Shown: positions 34,090-41,483, numbered from the stretch's first letter. The stretch: 48,283 bases of DNA from Merdiplasma sp964643295 (GCA_964643295.1 CAZXSN010000016.1:1-48283); one strand, 5' to 3'. A program made the numbers and translations. Notes: generated from the letters alone by a model not told the origin.

Positions 34090-35093
34090 TGGGCTGAAAC
34101 TCCTTCGCTTAAGTAGGTGTTGAAGAATTCTTCCAGCTTTTCAAACGGGATCAGTCCTTTCCCGCCCCCGTCGTAGAGGTCAGTATGGACCGCTCCCGGG
34201 ATGAGGAGCAGTTCCTTGTTTTCCGGAACGGGATTGTCCTTCATCATCGCCGCGTAAGCGTCTTTCGAGAAGTAACAGGAGTGTGCCTTCTCCCCGTGGA
34301 CGAGCAGCACGGCGGAGCGGATCTCGTTTACATACTGCAGGATTGGCTGATTGAAAAAGCTCATGCATCCGATGACGTTCCATCCTTCGTTGGAGTTTAG
34401 GGAACGCGGATGATAGCCGCGCGGCGTCTTGTAATAGTCATGATAGTCCTTCACAAAAAATGGGGCATCAGCGGGCAGCGGATCGACCACTCCCCCGCCG
34501 CGCAGGTAGGAGCCGGAGGAAAAATCCCGGGTGCGCTGCGCGTTCATGGCCTTCTTCTTTTCAAAGCGGGCGTCGGCGGAATCTTCGGCGTCAAAATATC
34601 CTTTGGCATTGACCCGTGCCATGTCATACATGGTTATGGCGGCGGTCGCCTTGATTCGCGTATCGAGTGCTGCCGCGTTCAGCGCCATGCCGCCCCAGCC
34701 GCAGATGCCGATGATTCCGATTCTTTCGGGATCGACAGAACTTTGTACAGAGAGAAAATCGACGGCCGCCTGAAAATCCTCGGTGTTGATGTCCGGGGAG
34801 GCCATGAAACGGGGTTCCCCTCCGCTCTCCCCGGTAAAAGAGGGATCAAAGGCGAGGGTTAAAAATCCGCGCTCCGCCATCGTCTGCGCGTACAATCCGG
34901 CTGCCTGCTCCTTGACGGCGCCGAACGGTCCGCACACAGCTATGGCCGCGTGTTTTCCGGGGATATCTTTGGGAGTATAAAGATCTGCCGCCAGGGTGAT
35001 TCCGTAGCGGTTGGGAAATGCTGCTTTGAAGTGGTTAACTTTGTCGCTTTTCGGGAAAGTTTTGTCCCATTCTTCTGTCAGATGCAGTGCCAT
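34086..35093 (-). CDS. Alpha/beta hydrolase with Cys nucleophile (dienelactone-hydrolase/YcjY-like)
   Basis: A 335-residue cytoplasmic alpha/beta hydrolase. The nucleophile elbow reads IGICGWGGMAL, with Cys131 where serine hydrolases have Ser, as in dienelactone hydrolases and YcjY-like proteins. A later HGEKAHS segment and GAVHTDLYD near the C-terminus probably hold the acid and catalytic His. FDPSFTGESGGEPRF at about 82-96 is typical of this subgroup. ATG 35093 is preceded on the minus strand by GGAAAGGATGG. It is the first gene of a two-gene operon with an exported aldo/keto reductase, divergent from a LysR regulator that probably controls it. Substrate unknown. Confidence 0.85.
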   Translation of the reverse strand: MALHLTEEWDKTFPKSDKVNHFKAAFPNRYGITLAADLYTPKDIPGKHAAIAVCGPFGAVKEQAAGLYAQTMAERGFLTLAFDPSFTGESGGEPRFMASPDINTEDFQAAVDFLSVQSSVDPERIGIIGICGWGGMALNAAALDTRIKATAAITMYDMARVNAKGYFDAEDSADARFEKKKAMNAQRTRDFSSGSYLRGGGVVDPLPADAPFFVKDYHDYYKTPRGYHPRSLNSNEGWNVIGCMSFFNQPILQYVNEIRSAVLLVHGEKAHSCYFSKDAYAAMMKDNPVPENKELLLIPGAVHTDLYDGGGKGLIPFEKLEEFFNTYLSEGVSAQ

Positions 35094-35154
35094 GTAAATC
35101 CATCCTTTCCAAGAGTTTTGCTTTTTTCAGGCGCAGAGCCGTTTTCCTGTATTA

Positions 35155-35183
35155 AGAATACTCCCTTGACCGAAACTTTACAA
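35155..35183 (-). promoter_or_regulatory. Promoter of hydrolase/aldo-keto reductase operon
   Basis: On the minus strand TTGTAA (35183-35178) and TATTCT (35160-35155) are separated by 17 nt. It overlaps the divergent LysR promoter, so only one may be occupied at a time. Confidence 0.6.
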
Positions 35184-35194
35184 ATGGCTATAAT
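35166..35194 (+). promoter_or_regulatory. Promoter of LysR gene
   Basis: TTGACC (35166-35171) and TATAAT (35189-35194) with a 17-nt spacer. A perfect 12-bp palindrome, ATATCATGATAT (35197-35208), lies just after the -10 box and may be the LysR binding site for autorepression. Confidence 0.7.
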
Positions 35195-35242
35195 GCATAT
35201 CATGATATAAAAAAAAGGAATATCACGAAGGAGAATTGTAAG

Positions 35243-36124
35243 ATGGAGATACGCACGCTTCGCTACTTTCTGGCGGCGGCCAGGGAGGAGAACATGACCC
35301 GGGCGGCGGAACTTTTGCACGTGACGCAGCCTACCCTGTCTAAACAGATCCAGGCCCTGGAAGAGGAACTTGGCAGGAAGCTGTTTCTTCGCCACAGCTT
35401 CAGCATCGAACTGACCGAGGAAGGGCATCTGCTTCGCAAACGGGCGGAGGATCTCGTCTCCATGGCCGACAAAATCCTCGGGGAGTTTGGCTCGCTCGAT
35501 GAGGGAACGGGCGGGGACATTTACTTTGGCCTTGCGGAATCCTGCCAGATCCGCTACCTTGCCAGAGAAATCCGGGAATTTCGCACCCTGTACCCGAATC
35601 TGAGGTACCATATCACCAGCGGGGATACCGAACAGGTCACGGAGAAGCTGGACAGGGGACTGTTTGATTTCGCGGTGCTGGCCGAGATGCCGGATGCTGC
35701 AAAGTACGAATCCCTCTGTTTCCCGGAGCCGGATATCTGGGGACTTGTGATGCCGGCGGATTCTTCACTGGCGGCGAAAGAGGGCATCACGGAAGAAGAT
35801 CTGGTGGGACTGCCTCTTTTTTGCTCCGGACAGGGCTGGGAGAGAGATCTTCCCCAGTGGTGCGGCAGCCAGATGGACCGCCTGCGTTTGGAAGGATCCT
35901 TTCGTCTCTCCTACAATGCCTCGATCTTCGTAAAGGAGGGATTGGGGTACCTGTTAACCTTTGATCATCTGGTGGATACGGGTCCTGAAAGCGGACTGGC
36001 GTTTCGGCCTCTTATCCCGAAGCTGGAGACCAGGATTTACCTGGTCTGGAAAAATCATCCGGTGTTTACGCCGGTTGCGAAGCGGTTCCTAAATGAGGTG
36101 AAAAAGCATTTCCCGCAAGGGTGA
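35243..36124 (+). CDS. LysR-family transcriptional regulator
   Basis: A 293-residue regulator. Residues 1-60 contain the LysR winged helix-turn-helix (LRYFLAAAREENMTRAAELLHVTQPTLSKQIQALEEELG), followed by the linker helix (about 60-90) and a periplasmic-binding-protein-like effector domain to the end. ATG 35243 follows AAGGAGAATT. It is divergently oriented to the hydrolase/aldo-keto reductase operon, with overlapping promoters and a palindrome between, the usual layout for a LysR regulator of its neighbour. The inducer is unknown. Confidence 0.92.
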   Translation: MEIRTLRYFLAAAREENMTRAAELLHVTQPTLSKQIQALEEELGRKLFLRHSFSIELTEEGHLLRKRAEDLVSMADKILGEFGSLDEGTGGDIYFGLAESCQIRYLAREIREFRTLYPNLRYHITSGDTEQVTEKLDRGLFDFAVLAEMPDAAKYESLCFPEPDIWGLVMPADSSLAAKEGITEEDLVGLPLFCSGQGWERDLPQWCGSQMDRLRLEGSFRLSYNASIFVKEGLGYLLTFDHLVDTGPESGLAFRPLIPKLETRIYLVWKNHPVFTPVAKRFLNEVKKHFPQG

Positions 36125-36246
36125 TCCCTGCTTCCCGGGAGTGCTCTTTCGCCTGTGAAAAAGGCAGCTAGGCAGGAAGACGGGACACTTAAGAAAAAGG
36201 AAATCCAAAGCGGGAGCAAACAGATTCAGCGGGAAAGGCATCGCGC

Positions 36247-36864
36247 TTATCCGATCCGATCGACCGCTTTGGCCGGACAGACGGCCTGACAGTTTCCGCA
36301 GTGCAGGCAGTGATTTTGCAGGATCCGGTACGGCTTTCCGTTTTCGATGCAGCCCTGCGGACAGTTTTTCAGACATTTTCCGCATCCGACGCAGCGGCTG
36401 GAGATCTCATACCCTTTTCGCAGCACACATCCCGCGCCAAAAGGATAGCTCTCGCGGAAGATCGGGTGAACGGAAAGGTTAAAGTATTCGATCTGTCCGT
36501 CTTTGATCTCGAAGACGATCCCCGCGGTGCCGCGGGTAGTACCCGGATATACGTTTGACAGATACGGCTGTTCATTAAAAATCACATCGATCCAGTGTGC
36601 CTGCTCATCATCGGGAACCGGAACCGCCTTTGCGGAGAGGCGGATCATTTCTTTGTACCTGGTGTATCCCAGTACCTGCACCCGGCCGTCATTTAGAAGC
36701 TCCCGGCAGAAGTTTTTGCCTCTGGCGGTAAAAATCAGCAGTCTGTCCGCTTCGTAGTGAATGGCGCTGATGTTTCGCACCTGCGGAGCGCCGGTTTCGT
36801 CAACCGTGGCGAACGAAAGGACTCCCACGTACTGCAGCTTTTTCAAACACGTCTGTGCATCCAT
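36247..36864 (-). CDS. FMN-binding split-barrel protein with two [4Fe-4S] clusters
   Basis: A 205-residue redox protein. Residues 1-135 resemble the pyridoxamine 5'-phosphate oxidase-like FMN split barrel (VGVLSFATVDETGAPQVRNI, LLIFTARGKNF). Residues 150-205 form a bacterial-type ferredoxin with two complete cluster motifs: Cys158, 161, 164 and 168 (CVGCGKCLKNC) and Cys186, 189, 192 and 196 (CLHCGNCQAVC). It could pass electrons between FMN and iron-sulfur partners. ATG 36864 follows TAAGGAGGTG on the minus strand. It is the last gene of a four-gene unit with an ACGX-repeat peptide, a radical SAM enzyme and a nitroreductase, so a role in electron supply or in finishing the peptide modification is an inference. 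Confidence 0.85.
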   Translation of the reverse strand: MDAQTCLKKLQYVGVLSFATVDETGAPQVRNISAIHYEADRLLIFTARGKNFCRELLNDGRVQVLGYTRYKEMIRLSAKAVPVPDDEQAHWIDVIFNEQPYLSNVYPGTTRGTAGIVFEIKDGQIEYFNLSVHPIFRESYPFGAGCVLRKGYEISSRCVGCGKCLKNCPQGCIENGKPYRILQNHCLHCGNCQAVCPAKAVDRIG

Positions 36865-36876
36865 AACGGCACCTCC

Positions 36877-37464
36877 TTAAACTCTGAGAATTCGCCCCTC
36901 TTTTCGGGACTTTGGCGAAGGATGGGCATCTTCTTTTCTGGGGTATCCCAGCAGAAGCTGCATGACCGCGTAGGTATCGGGACGAATGTTCCAGCGGCGC
37001 AGGATCTCCTGTCCGAACGGATCGGCGAAGGCGAGCCAGCCCTGTCCGGTGTAGCAGGAGCCAATTCCCAGAGAATCCGCCGCCAGCATCATGTTTTCCG
37101 CCGCGCAGGCGCAGTCCTCGGCGGCAAAGAGAAAGTTTTTCGGGGCAAACAGGGTGATCACCGTAGGCGCGTCATAAAACGCATTCCGGATTGCCGGATC
37201 GTCCGCGATGCTGGGCTGATCCTTCGAGACGAAGCTGTCAGCGGTCGCCATGCGCGGATGGGAATTCGCCCGTTTGATGCGTCCCAGCCGTTCGTTTGTC
37301 TCCCTATCCTGGCAGACCGCGAACAGCACTCTCTGTCTTCCCCCGGCGCTTGGCGCATAGAGTCCTGCCTCAAGGATCTTTAAAAGGTCCTCCTCTTTTA
37401 CCTGTGTCTCTTCAAACCGTCTGATTGTCCTGCGGTGCAGGATTGTTTCCATCAGATCACTCAC
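36877..37464 (-). CDS. Nitroreductase-family FMN oxidoreductase
   Basis: A 195-residue flavoprotein of the nitroreductase fold. The N-terminal ETILHRRTIRRFEETQVKEEDLLKILEAGLYAPSAGGRQ is the classic FMN-binding start, with CACAAENMMLAADSLGIGSCYTGQGW in the middle and a C-terminal MQLLLGYPRKE. The start is read as GTG 37464, which overlaps the TGA of the radical SAM gene in GTGA and is preceded by GGAAGGAAG; ATG 37452 is an alternative. Tight coupling to a radical SAM/SPASM gene and a Cys-rich repeat peptide suggests a role in that peptide's maturation; nitroreductase-fold enzymes act as dehydrogenases in some RiPP pathways. A general nitro-compound reductase cannot be excluded. Confidence 0.87.
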   Translation of the reverse strand: MSDLMETILHRRTIRRFEETQVKEEDLLKILEAGLYAPSAGGRQRVLFAVCQDRETNERLGRIKRANSHPRMATADSFVSKDQPSIADDPAIRNAFYDAPTVITLFAPKNFLFAAEDCACAAENMMLAADSLGIGSCYTGQGWLAFADPFGQEILRRWNIRPDTYAVMQLLLGYPRKEDAHPSPKSRKEGRILRV

Positions 37465-38510
37465 GCGGACGCACTTCCTTCCGCTTCTTTCCAGCACTGC
37501 GGATCGGCATCGTAAAAGTCTCCGTTTGTGCCCTTGGCTACGGCGGGGCAGCCCCGGCAGAAGGCTTTCAGTTCGCATTTTCCGCATTTTTTAAATTTCT
37601 CATATTCGCGGTAGGCTTCCATCTCGCACACCCACACATCGGCAAGCCGGTCTGTAAACACGTTTCCCACTTTGCTGCCGACAACGCGGCGGCAGGCCCA
37701 GATGTCCCCTGTGGGCAGGATCGTGAGGTGGCAGTTTCCGCAGTTGCATCCTCCGTAGATCATTCCCTCTTTCGCATTCGCCGGGATCTGGAAAGCTCCG
37801 GTTTCGTATTCGTAGAGAGTCCACAGATGGTCTTTCCTGTTAAAGAAGGTCCGGCAGCCTTTTGCCTCGTATTCCCGGAATTTCTGATCGCAGAGAGCAA
37901 GCAGCGAGCGGTATTCCTGCGGGGTCAGAAAAGCTTCCAGTTCGCCGCCTGTCGGCACATAGCGGGCAAAGGCGAAGACGTGAACGTCTGCGGAGACCGC
38001 GGTGTCAATGATACCCGGGATTTCTGCGAGGTTTAATTTGGATACGGTGGTCATGAGCACACTTCGCAAACCGGAGCGGTTGATGCAGCCGATCTTTTCC
38101 ACTGTGCAGTCAAAGGAACCGGGTCTGCGCAGCCAGTCGTGGGTCTGTCTAAGACCGTCAAGGGAAAGCTGATACTTTTCGCACCCGTAGCTTTTCATCT
38201 CTTCGCAGACCTCGTCGTCTAAATGAAACGGATTGCCCATAATCGTAAACGGGATGCCGCGGTCTTTGAACAGGGAAAGCAGCCGCCAGAAATCCGGATG
38301 CAGAATGGGATCGCCGCCGGTAAGGTAAAAATAGGGGAGCCTGTCGTATACTTCACAGAAGTCCAGACAGTTATACAAGGTGTCCTCCATCTGCGAAAAG
38401 CTCATGGAATCCGGCTTTTTATGGGTGTCGCCGGAGTAGATGTAACAGTGTCTGCACCGCTGATCGCACTCATCCGTGATATGCCACTGAAAGGAAAAGT
38501 ATTGTTTCAT
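37461..38510 (-). CDS. Radical SAM/SPASM peptide-modifying enzyme (ACGX system type)
   Basis: A 349-residue radical S-adenosylmethionine enzyme. The [4Fe-4S] cluster motif is CX3CX2C at Cys15, Cys19 and Cys22 (ECDQRCRHC). The C-terminal third is a SPASM domain with many Cys (CNCGNCHL, then CGKCELKAFCRGC and a final DPQCW), expected to hold auxiliary clusters. Such enzymes install crosslinks or other modifications on ribosomally made peptides. The gene directly follows a 78-residue peptide gene with eight ACG[S/T/A] motifs, the presumed substrate, separated by a strong hairpin. I recall the name ACGX system for such radical SAM/peptide pairs; the product chemistry is unknown to me. The ATG is at 38510 and overlaps the next gene by 4 nt at its end. 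Confidence 0.9.
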   Translation of the reverse strand: MKQYFSFQWHITDECDQRCRHCYIYSGDTHKKPDSMSFSQMEDTLYNCLDFCEVYDRLPYFYLTGGDPILHPDFWRLLSLFKDRGIPFTIMGNPFHLDDEVCEEMKSYGCEKYQLSLDGLRQTHDWLRRPGSFDCTVEKIGCINRSGLRSVLMTTVSKLNLAEIPGIIDTAVSADVHVFAFARYVPTGGELEAFLTPQEYRSLLALCDQKFREYEAKGCRTFFNRKDHLWTLYEYETGAFQIPANAKEGMIYGGCNCGNCHLTILPTGDIWACRRVVGSKVGNVFTDRLADVWVCEMEAYREYEKFKKCGKCELKAFCRGCPAVAKGTNGDFYDADPQCWKEAEGSASA

Positions 38511-38564
38511 GCGAAAGTCCCCGCTTTTGGTTGTGAGATTGATAAACGAAAAGAGTCTGACCGC

Positions 38565-38598
38565 CTGCTCCCGGCAGGATTTCTCCCGCCGGGAGCAG
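38565..38598 (-). terminator. Hairpin between peptide and radical SAM genes
   Basis: CTGCTCCCGGC (38565-38575) pairs perfectly with GCCGGGAGCAG (38588-38598) around a 12-nt loop. No immediate U-run follows on the minus strand, so it probably reduces but does not stop transcription into the enzyme genes, or protects the peptide mRNA. Confidence 0.65.
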
Positions 38599-38614
38599 AT
38601 ATGGCTGGATCCGC

Positions 38615-38851
38615 CTATTTATCGGCAGCGCCGCAGGCAGAGCCGCATGCGGAGGGTTTTTCCTCCGGTTTATCGGCAGCGCCGCAGGCAGAGCCGCATG
38701 CGGAGGGTTTTTCCTCCGGTTTATCAGCAGCACCACAGGCAGAGCCGCAGGCCGCGGGTTTTTCTTCCGGTTTATCGGCAGCCCCGCATGCAGTACCGCA
38801 GGCGGATGGAGTCATCTGTTTTGTCCATCCGGCTAGATTGGAAAGTGCCAT
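38615..38851 (-). CDS. ACGX-repeat RiPP precursor peptide
   Basis: A 78-residue peptide. Residues 1-15 (MALSNLAGWTKQMTP) look like a short leader. The rest is three full 17-residue units, SACG[T/S]ACGAADKPEEKP, at 16-32, 33-49 and 50-66, and a truncated fourth at 67-78 that ends in AADK. All eight cysteines sit in ACG[S/T/A] motifs, two per unit, separated by charged DKPEEKP spacers. ATG 38851 follows AAAAGGAGGACTTATTCT. It is the first gene of an operon with radical SAM/SPASM, nitroreductase and FMN/ferredoxin genes, which marks it as their substrate. No signal peptide, bacteriocin motif or exporter gene is seen nearby. It matches what I know as ACGX-repeat peptides. Confidence 0.88.
   Translation of the reverse strand: MALSNLAGWTKQMTPSACGTACGAADKPEEKPAACGSACGAADKPEEKPSACGSACGAADKPEEKPSACGSACGAADK
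38618..38806 (-). repeat. 51-bp tandem repeats inside peptide gene
   Basis: Three 51-bp units (38756-38806, 38705-38755, 38654-38704) and a 36-bp partial unit (38618-38653) encode the ACGX modules. The units are nearly identical at DNA level, indicating recent expansion by slippage or unequal crossover. Confidence 0.9.
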
Positions 38852-38905
38852 AGAATAAGTCCTCCTTTTCTCGGTTTCAGAGGCGAAAAACTCTCTGTAT
38901 CTATC

Positions 38906-38933
38906 ATTGTACCGGTATTGGAAAGCCTTACAA
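38906..38933 (-). promoter_or_regulatory. Promoter of ACGX operon
   Basis: On the minus strand TTGTAA (38933-38928) and TACAAT (38911-38906) are separated by 16 nt, about 55 nt upstream of the peptide gene start. Confidence 0.6.
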
Positions 38934-38944
38934 GTAGGCACTTT

Positions 38945-38996
38945 TTTGTAACCTATTGACCACATGGCTCTGATCCCGTAGAATAGCTTTGTAACC
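38945..38996 (+). promoter_or_regulatory. HxlR gene promoter flanked by direct repeats
   Basis: TTGACC (38956-38961) and TAGAAT (38979-38984) are 17 nt apart. The identical 9-mer TTTGTAACC lies just upstream (38945-38953) and just downstream (38988-38996) of this promoter. These are plausible binding sites for the HxlR protein, which would control both directions. Confidence 0.6.
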
Positions 38997-39024
38997 ATCG
39001 ATTCTGCGGGAAAGAAGGCGCATA

Positions 39025-39381
39025 ATGAAAACAAAAGAGGAACTGCTTCCGGATTGTCCCGTGGCGACAACCGTGCATGTGATCGGCAACAAGTGGAAAC
39101 TCTTAATCATTCGAAACCTGCTTAAGCGCCCCTGGCGTTTCAATGAGCTGCAGAGGGACCTGGACGGAATCAGTCAGAAGGTGCTGACGGAGTGTCTGCG
39201 CTCCATGGAGGCGGACGGGATCATCACGCGCACTGTTTATCCGGAAGTGCCTCCCAAAGTAGAGTATGCCTTATCAGAGTTGGGGTGCACCCTCAAACCG
39301 ATCTTGGATGCCATGGAAATCTGGGGAAAAGAGTACCAGAGGAGAAAACAGGAGTCCGCTTCCCTTAAGGAGAGCCAGTGA
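39025..39381 (+). CDS. HxlR-family winged-helix regulator
   Basis: A 118-residue single-domain regulator. The family core is visible as CPVATTVHVIGNKWKLLIIRNLLKRPWRFNELQRDLDGISQKVLTECLRSMEADGIITR, ending in VEYALSELGCTLKPILDAMEIWG. Cys11 occupies the N-terminal position that senses thiol stress in relatives such as HypR and YodB. ATG 39025 follows GGGAAAGAAGG. It is divergent from the ACGX peptide operon, with identical 9-mers around its promoter, so it probably regulates itself and that operon. A redox or electrophile signal is inferred from the family, and it would fit the nitroreductase and iron-sulfur genes. Confidence 0.88.
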   Translation: MKTKEELLPDCPVATTVHVIGNKWKLLIIRNLLKRPWRFNELQRDLDGISQKVLTECLRSMEADGIITRTVYPEVPPKVEYALSELGCTLKPILDAMEIWGKEYQRRKQESASLKESQ

Positions 39382-39404
39382 CAGAGACGGGGAAAAGGCT
39401 TTAA

Positions 39405-39630
39405 AGTATAGGGCTCTTAAGGAGTTATTTCTTTTATGGCAGGATCGATAGAAAAGCAGAAGACTTGTCCGATGCCGCAGGGGAGCCCGGCATTCAGGAC
39501 TTTTCCCGGGAAAGGAACAAAGGGATTCTTCTAATCATGAAACGGAAAAGCTGCCGCAGCGAAAGAGGCGTTTAATTTCAGGATAGGGAAAAACCAGAGC
39601 ACCAGTCAGAGATGGCCGCTGTTTTTTTCT
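39405..39630 (+). ncRNA. Candidate structured RNA element, copy A
   Basis: A region of about 225 nt that aligns end to end with copy B at 48008-48230, in the same orientation. Shared exact blocks include GATGCCGCAGGG (39471-39482), AGGACTTTTCC, ACAAAGGG, AACGGAAA, AGCGAAAG, TAATTTCAGGA and the 18-mer ACCAGTCAGAGATGGCCG (39601-39618), followed by TGTTTTTTT. The conserved 3' end looks like an intrinsic terminator, so the unit is probably transcribed. No open frame is conserved between the copies. I do not recognise a named RNA family; an inert repeat element is the alternative. Confidence 0.5.
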
Positions 39631-40310
39631 GTATTTATCCAGATGCATCCTGCCTGCGTCTGGATGACGGAGTTCATTTGGAAGGGATGGACTACAGATC
39701 GTTTTCCGTCTGGGAAAAAATAGGCAGCATCTGCGGCTGCATCAGGACATTTATAAACACAAACGCTTGCGGATGAGCAAAACGAGAGAGGGAATTTAAG
39801 CACATAGATGTCTTCCATTGTCCAATCTCATGACTTAGGCATCAAAAGGTGATTACGGATTGTTCCGCTGCTTTTAAGCTTCCACAGTCCTGCTTGGCAT
39901 TCTTAAATTCTGGGACACCTTCTTAAGTTCCGCTTATGGTCGGTTAAACATGTGCCCAAGCACACAGCACCCCACTTCTTACCTCTGTTTGGTGTTAGAC
40001 AGCGAATAAGCCCTTTTACCTTTAGCAGCTTTTCAGCCGAAAGCTCATGCTTTTTGACGCTGTAATCATCTCATTGCACATGTTCAAGAATAAAATATAG
40101 GGACTGCAGGCGGATACGGACAGAAAAATGGCGGCACTTCTGCCGAAACGGATGTATACTGTGAAGAATACAGGCAGGAAAATCTACAAATATATATTCT
40201 GTTTTTAAAGTGTGCAAAGGAGCATTGGGGGGACGTCGGCTTTTGACGTTCTCATCCTTTCATCGGCGCGAAAACCAGCAGTTCACAGAAATCCTGAACG
40301 AAAAAAAGAT

Positions 40311-40339
40311 TTGACATTTGGAGGGATACCATTTAATCT
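40311..40339 (+). promoter_or_regulatory. Promoter of LacI-family gene
   Basis: TTGACA (40311-40316) and TAATCT (40334-40339) with a 17-nt spacer, about 90 nt before the lacI-type start codon. No copy of the TGGAACGCGTTCCA operator lies here. Confidence 0.55.
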
Positions 40340-40429
40340 AAAGCAGTGCTCAAAGATCAGTGGGCAGGAAAGCGGCCCGCCGCGCTGTTTTTGTGAACGG
40401 AAACTGTTTCGGGGAGGGGATGAGGCCAG

Positions 40430-41416
40430 ATGGCTGGGATCAAGGATGTCGCCAGGCATGCCGGCGTCGGTGTGGGGACTGTGTCGAGAATGCTGAACAA
40501 CAGCGGTTATGTGGCGGAGGCGACGCGGAAAAAAATTGAAGATGCGATGAAGGAACTGGACTATACGCCGAACGAGCTTGCCCGGCAGCTTTACCATAAG
40601 CGAACCGGCATCATTGCCGTTTTGGTTCCGAATATCGCGAATCCGTTTTTTTCACAGTTTGTGAATTATGCAGAAGCGGAACTGTATGCAGCCGGTTTTA
40701 AAATGATGCTCTGCAATACACAGAATGAGAGCAATGCGGAGATGGAATATCTGGACATGCTGAACCGGCACATCGTGGACGGCGTGATCACAGGCGTTCA
40801 CTCCTTAAACGTGGAGCATTACAGGAAAATCCAGAAGCCGATCGTGGCCCTGGACAGATATATCGGAGAGCACATTCCCGTGGTCGCAGTCGACCACAAG
40901 GAAGGCGGGCGTCTGGCCGCGGAGGCGCTCATCCGCAACGGATGCCGGAATGTCCTCCATTTCAGGGGTTCCCTGGCAGTCGAGTCGCCGTATCATGAGA
41001 GACATTTTGAGTTTGAACGGGTGATGGCCTGCAATCATGTGAAGACCATTCCCTATGAGCTGGAGTGGAACAGGATGGATTTCGCCTACTATCAGGAGAT
41101 TGTCGAAAAGGTCCTTGCGGACAGAAACGATTTTGACGGTGTGTTTGCGGTGGATGAGATGGCTATTGCGTGTATGAATGAAACGATCCGCAGACATCGG
41201 AAAGTACCGCGGGATGTGAAATTCGTCGCTTATGACGGGACCTTCCTCACGGAACTGGTGGAACCGAGCATGACTGCCATCGTGCAGCCGGTGGCGGAAC
41301 TTGCGCGGGAATCTGTGCGGCTGCTGGGCGATCTGATCGCAGGCAGGGAATACACAAACAAACAGGTGCTGCTCGGGGTGACGCTTCGGAAGGGGAATAC
41401 AACCGTTGTACCGTGA
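40430..41416 (+). CDS. LacI-family transcriptional regulator
   Basis: A 328-residue repressor. Residues 1-60 carry the LacI helix-turn-helix and hinge helix (IKDVARHAGVGVGTVSRMLNNSGYVAEATRKKIEDAMKELDYTPNELARQL), followed by a two-lobe sugar-sensing domain (IIAVLVPNIANPFFSQF, VVAVDHKEGGRLAAEALI, FDGVFAVDEMAIACMN). ATG 40430 follows GGGGAGGGG. It precedes a sugar importer/GH32/GH91 operon whose promoter carries palindromes TGGAACGCGTTCCA with the central CG typical of LacI-family sites, so it very likely represses that operon until a fructan-derived sugar binds. Confidence 0.92.
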   Translation: MAGIKDVARHAGVGVGTVSRMLNNSGYVAEATRKKIEDAMKELDYTPNELARQLYHKRTGIIAVLVPNIANPFFSQFVNYAEAELYAAGFKMMLCNTQNESNAEMEYLDMLNRHIVDGVITGVHSLNVEHYRKIQKPIVALDRYIGEHIPVVAVDHKEGGRLAAEALIRNGCRNVLHFRGSLAVESPYHERHFEFERVMACNHVKTIPYELEWNRMDFAYYQEIVEKVLADRNDFDGVFAVDEMAIACMNETIRRHRKVPRDVKFVAYDGTFLTELVEPSMTAIVQPVAELARESVRLLGDLIAGREYTNKQVLLGVTLRKGNTTVVP

Positions 41417-41483
41417 ATATGCACAAAAATGAGGGGTGAAAATTAGATAGTTTTCACAAAAAAGAACATTTTGCAAAAAAAGT

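Larger units (their letters stand above)
39382..40429. other. Long non-coding region with candidate RNA element
   Basis: About 1,050 nt without a credible protein gene. The left part (39405-39630) is homologous to a second region at the right end of the window. The middle (about 39,830-40,100) has small hairpins: TGTGC/GCACA at 39951-39964 and AGCTTT/AAAGCT at 40027-40045. It also has a direct repeat TTCTTAANTTC at 39900-39910 and 39920-39930, of unknown meaning. The lacI promoter is at 40311-40339. Confidence 0.6.

Noticed and set aside
38618..38806. Possible CRISPR-like array
   Set aside because: The 51-bp units are contiguous, without spacers, and encode peptide modules.
38223..38858. Long plus-strand open frame antisense to the ACGX peptide and radical SAM genes
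   Set aside because: Its repeats (AAPQAEPHAEGFSSGL) are only the complement of the 51-bp modules; it has no start signals and the minus-strand genes are well supported.
41436..41457. Inverted repeat GTGAAAA/TTTTCAC after the lacI-type gene as a terminator
   Set aside because: The stem is AT-rich and is followed by A, not T, on the coding strand.
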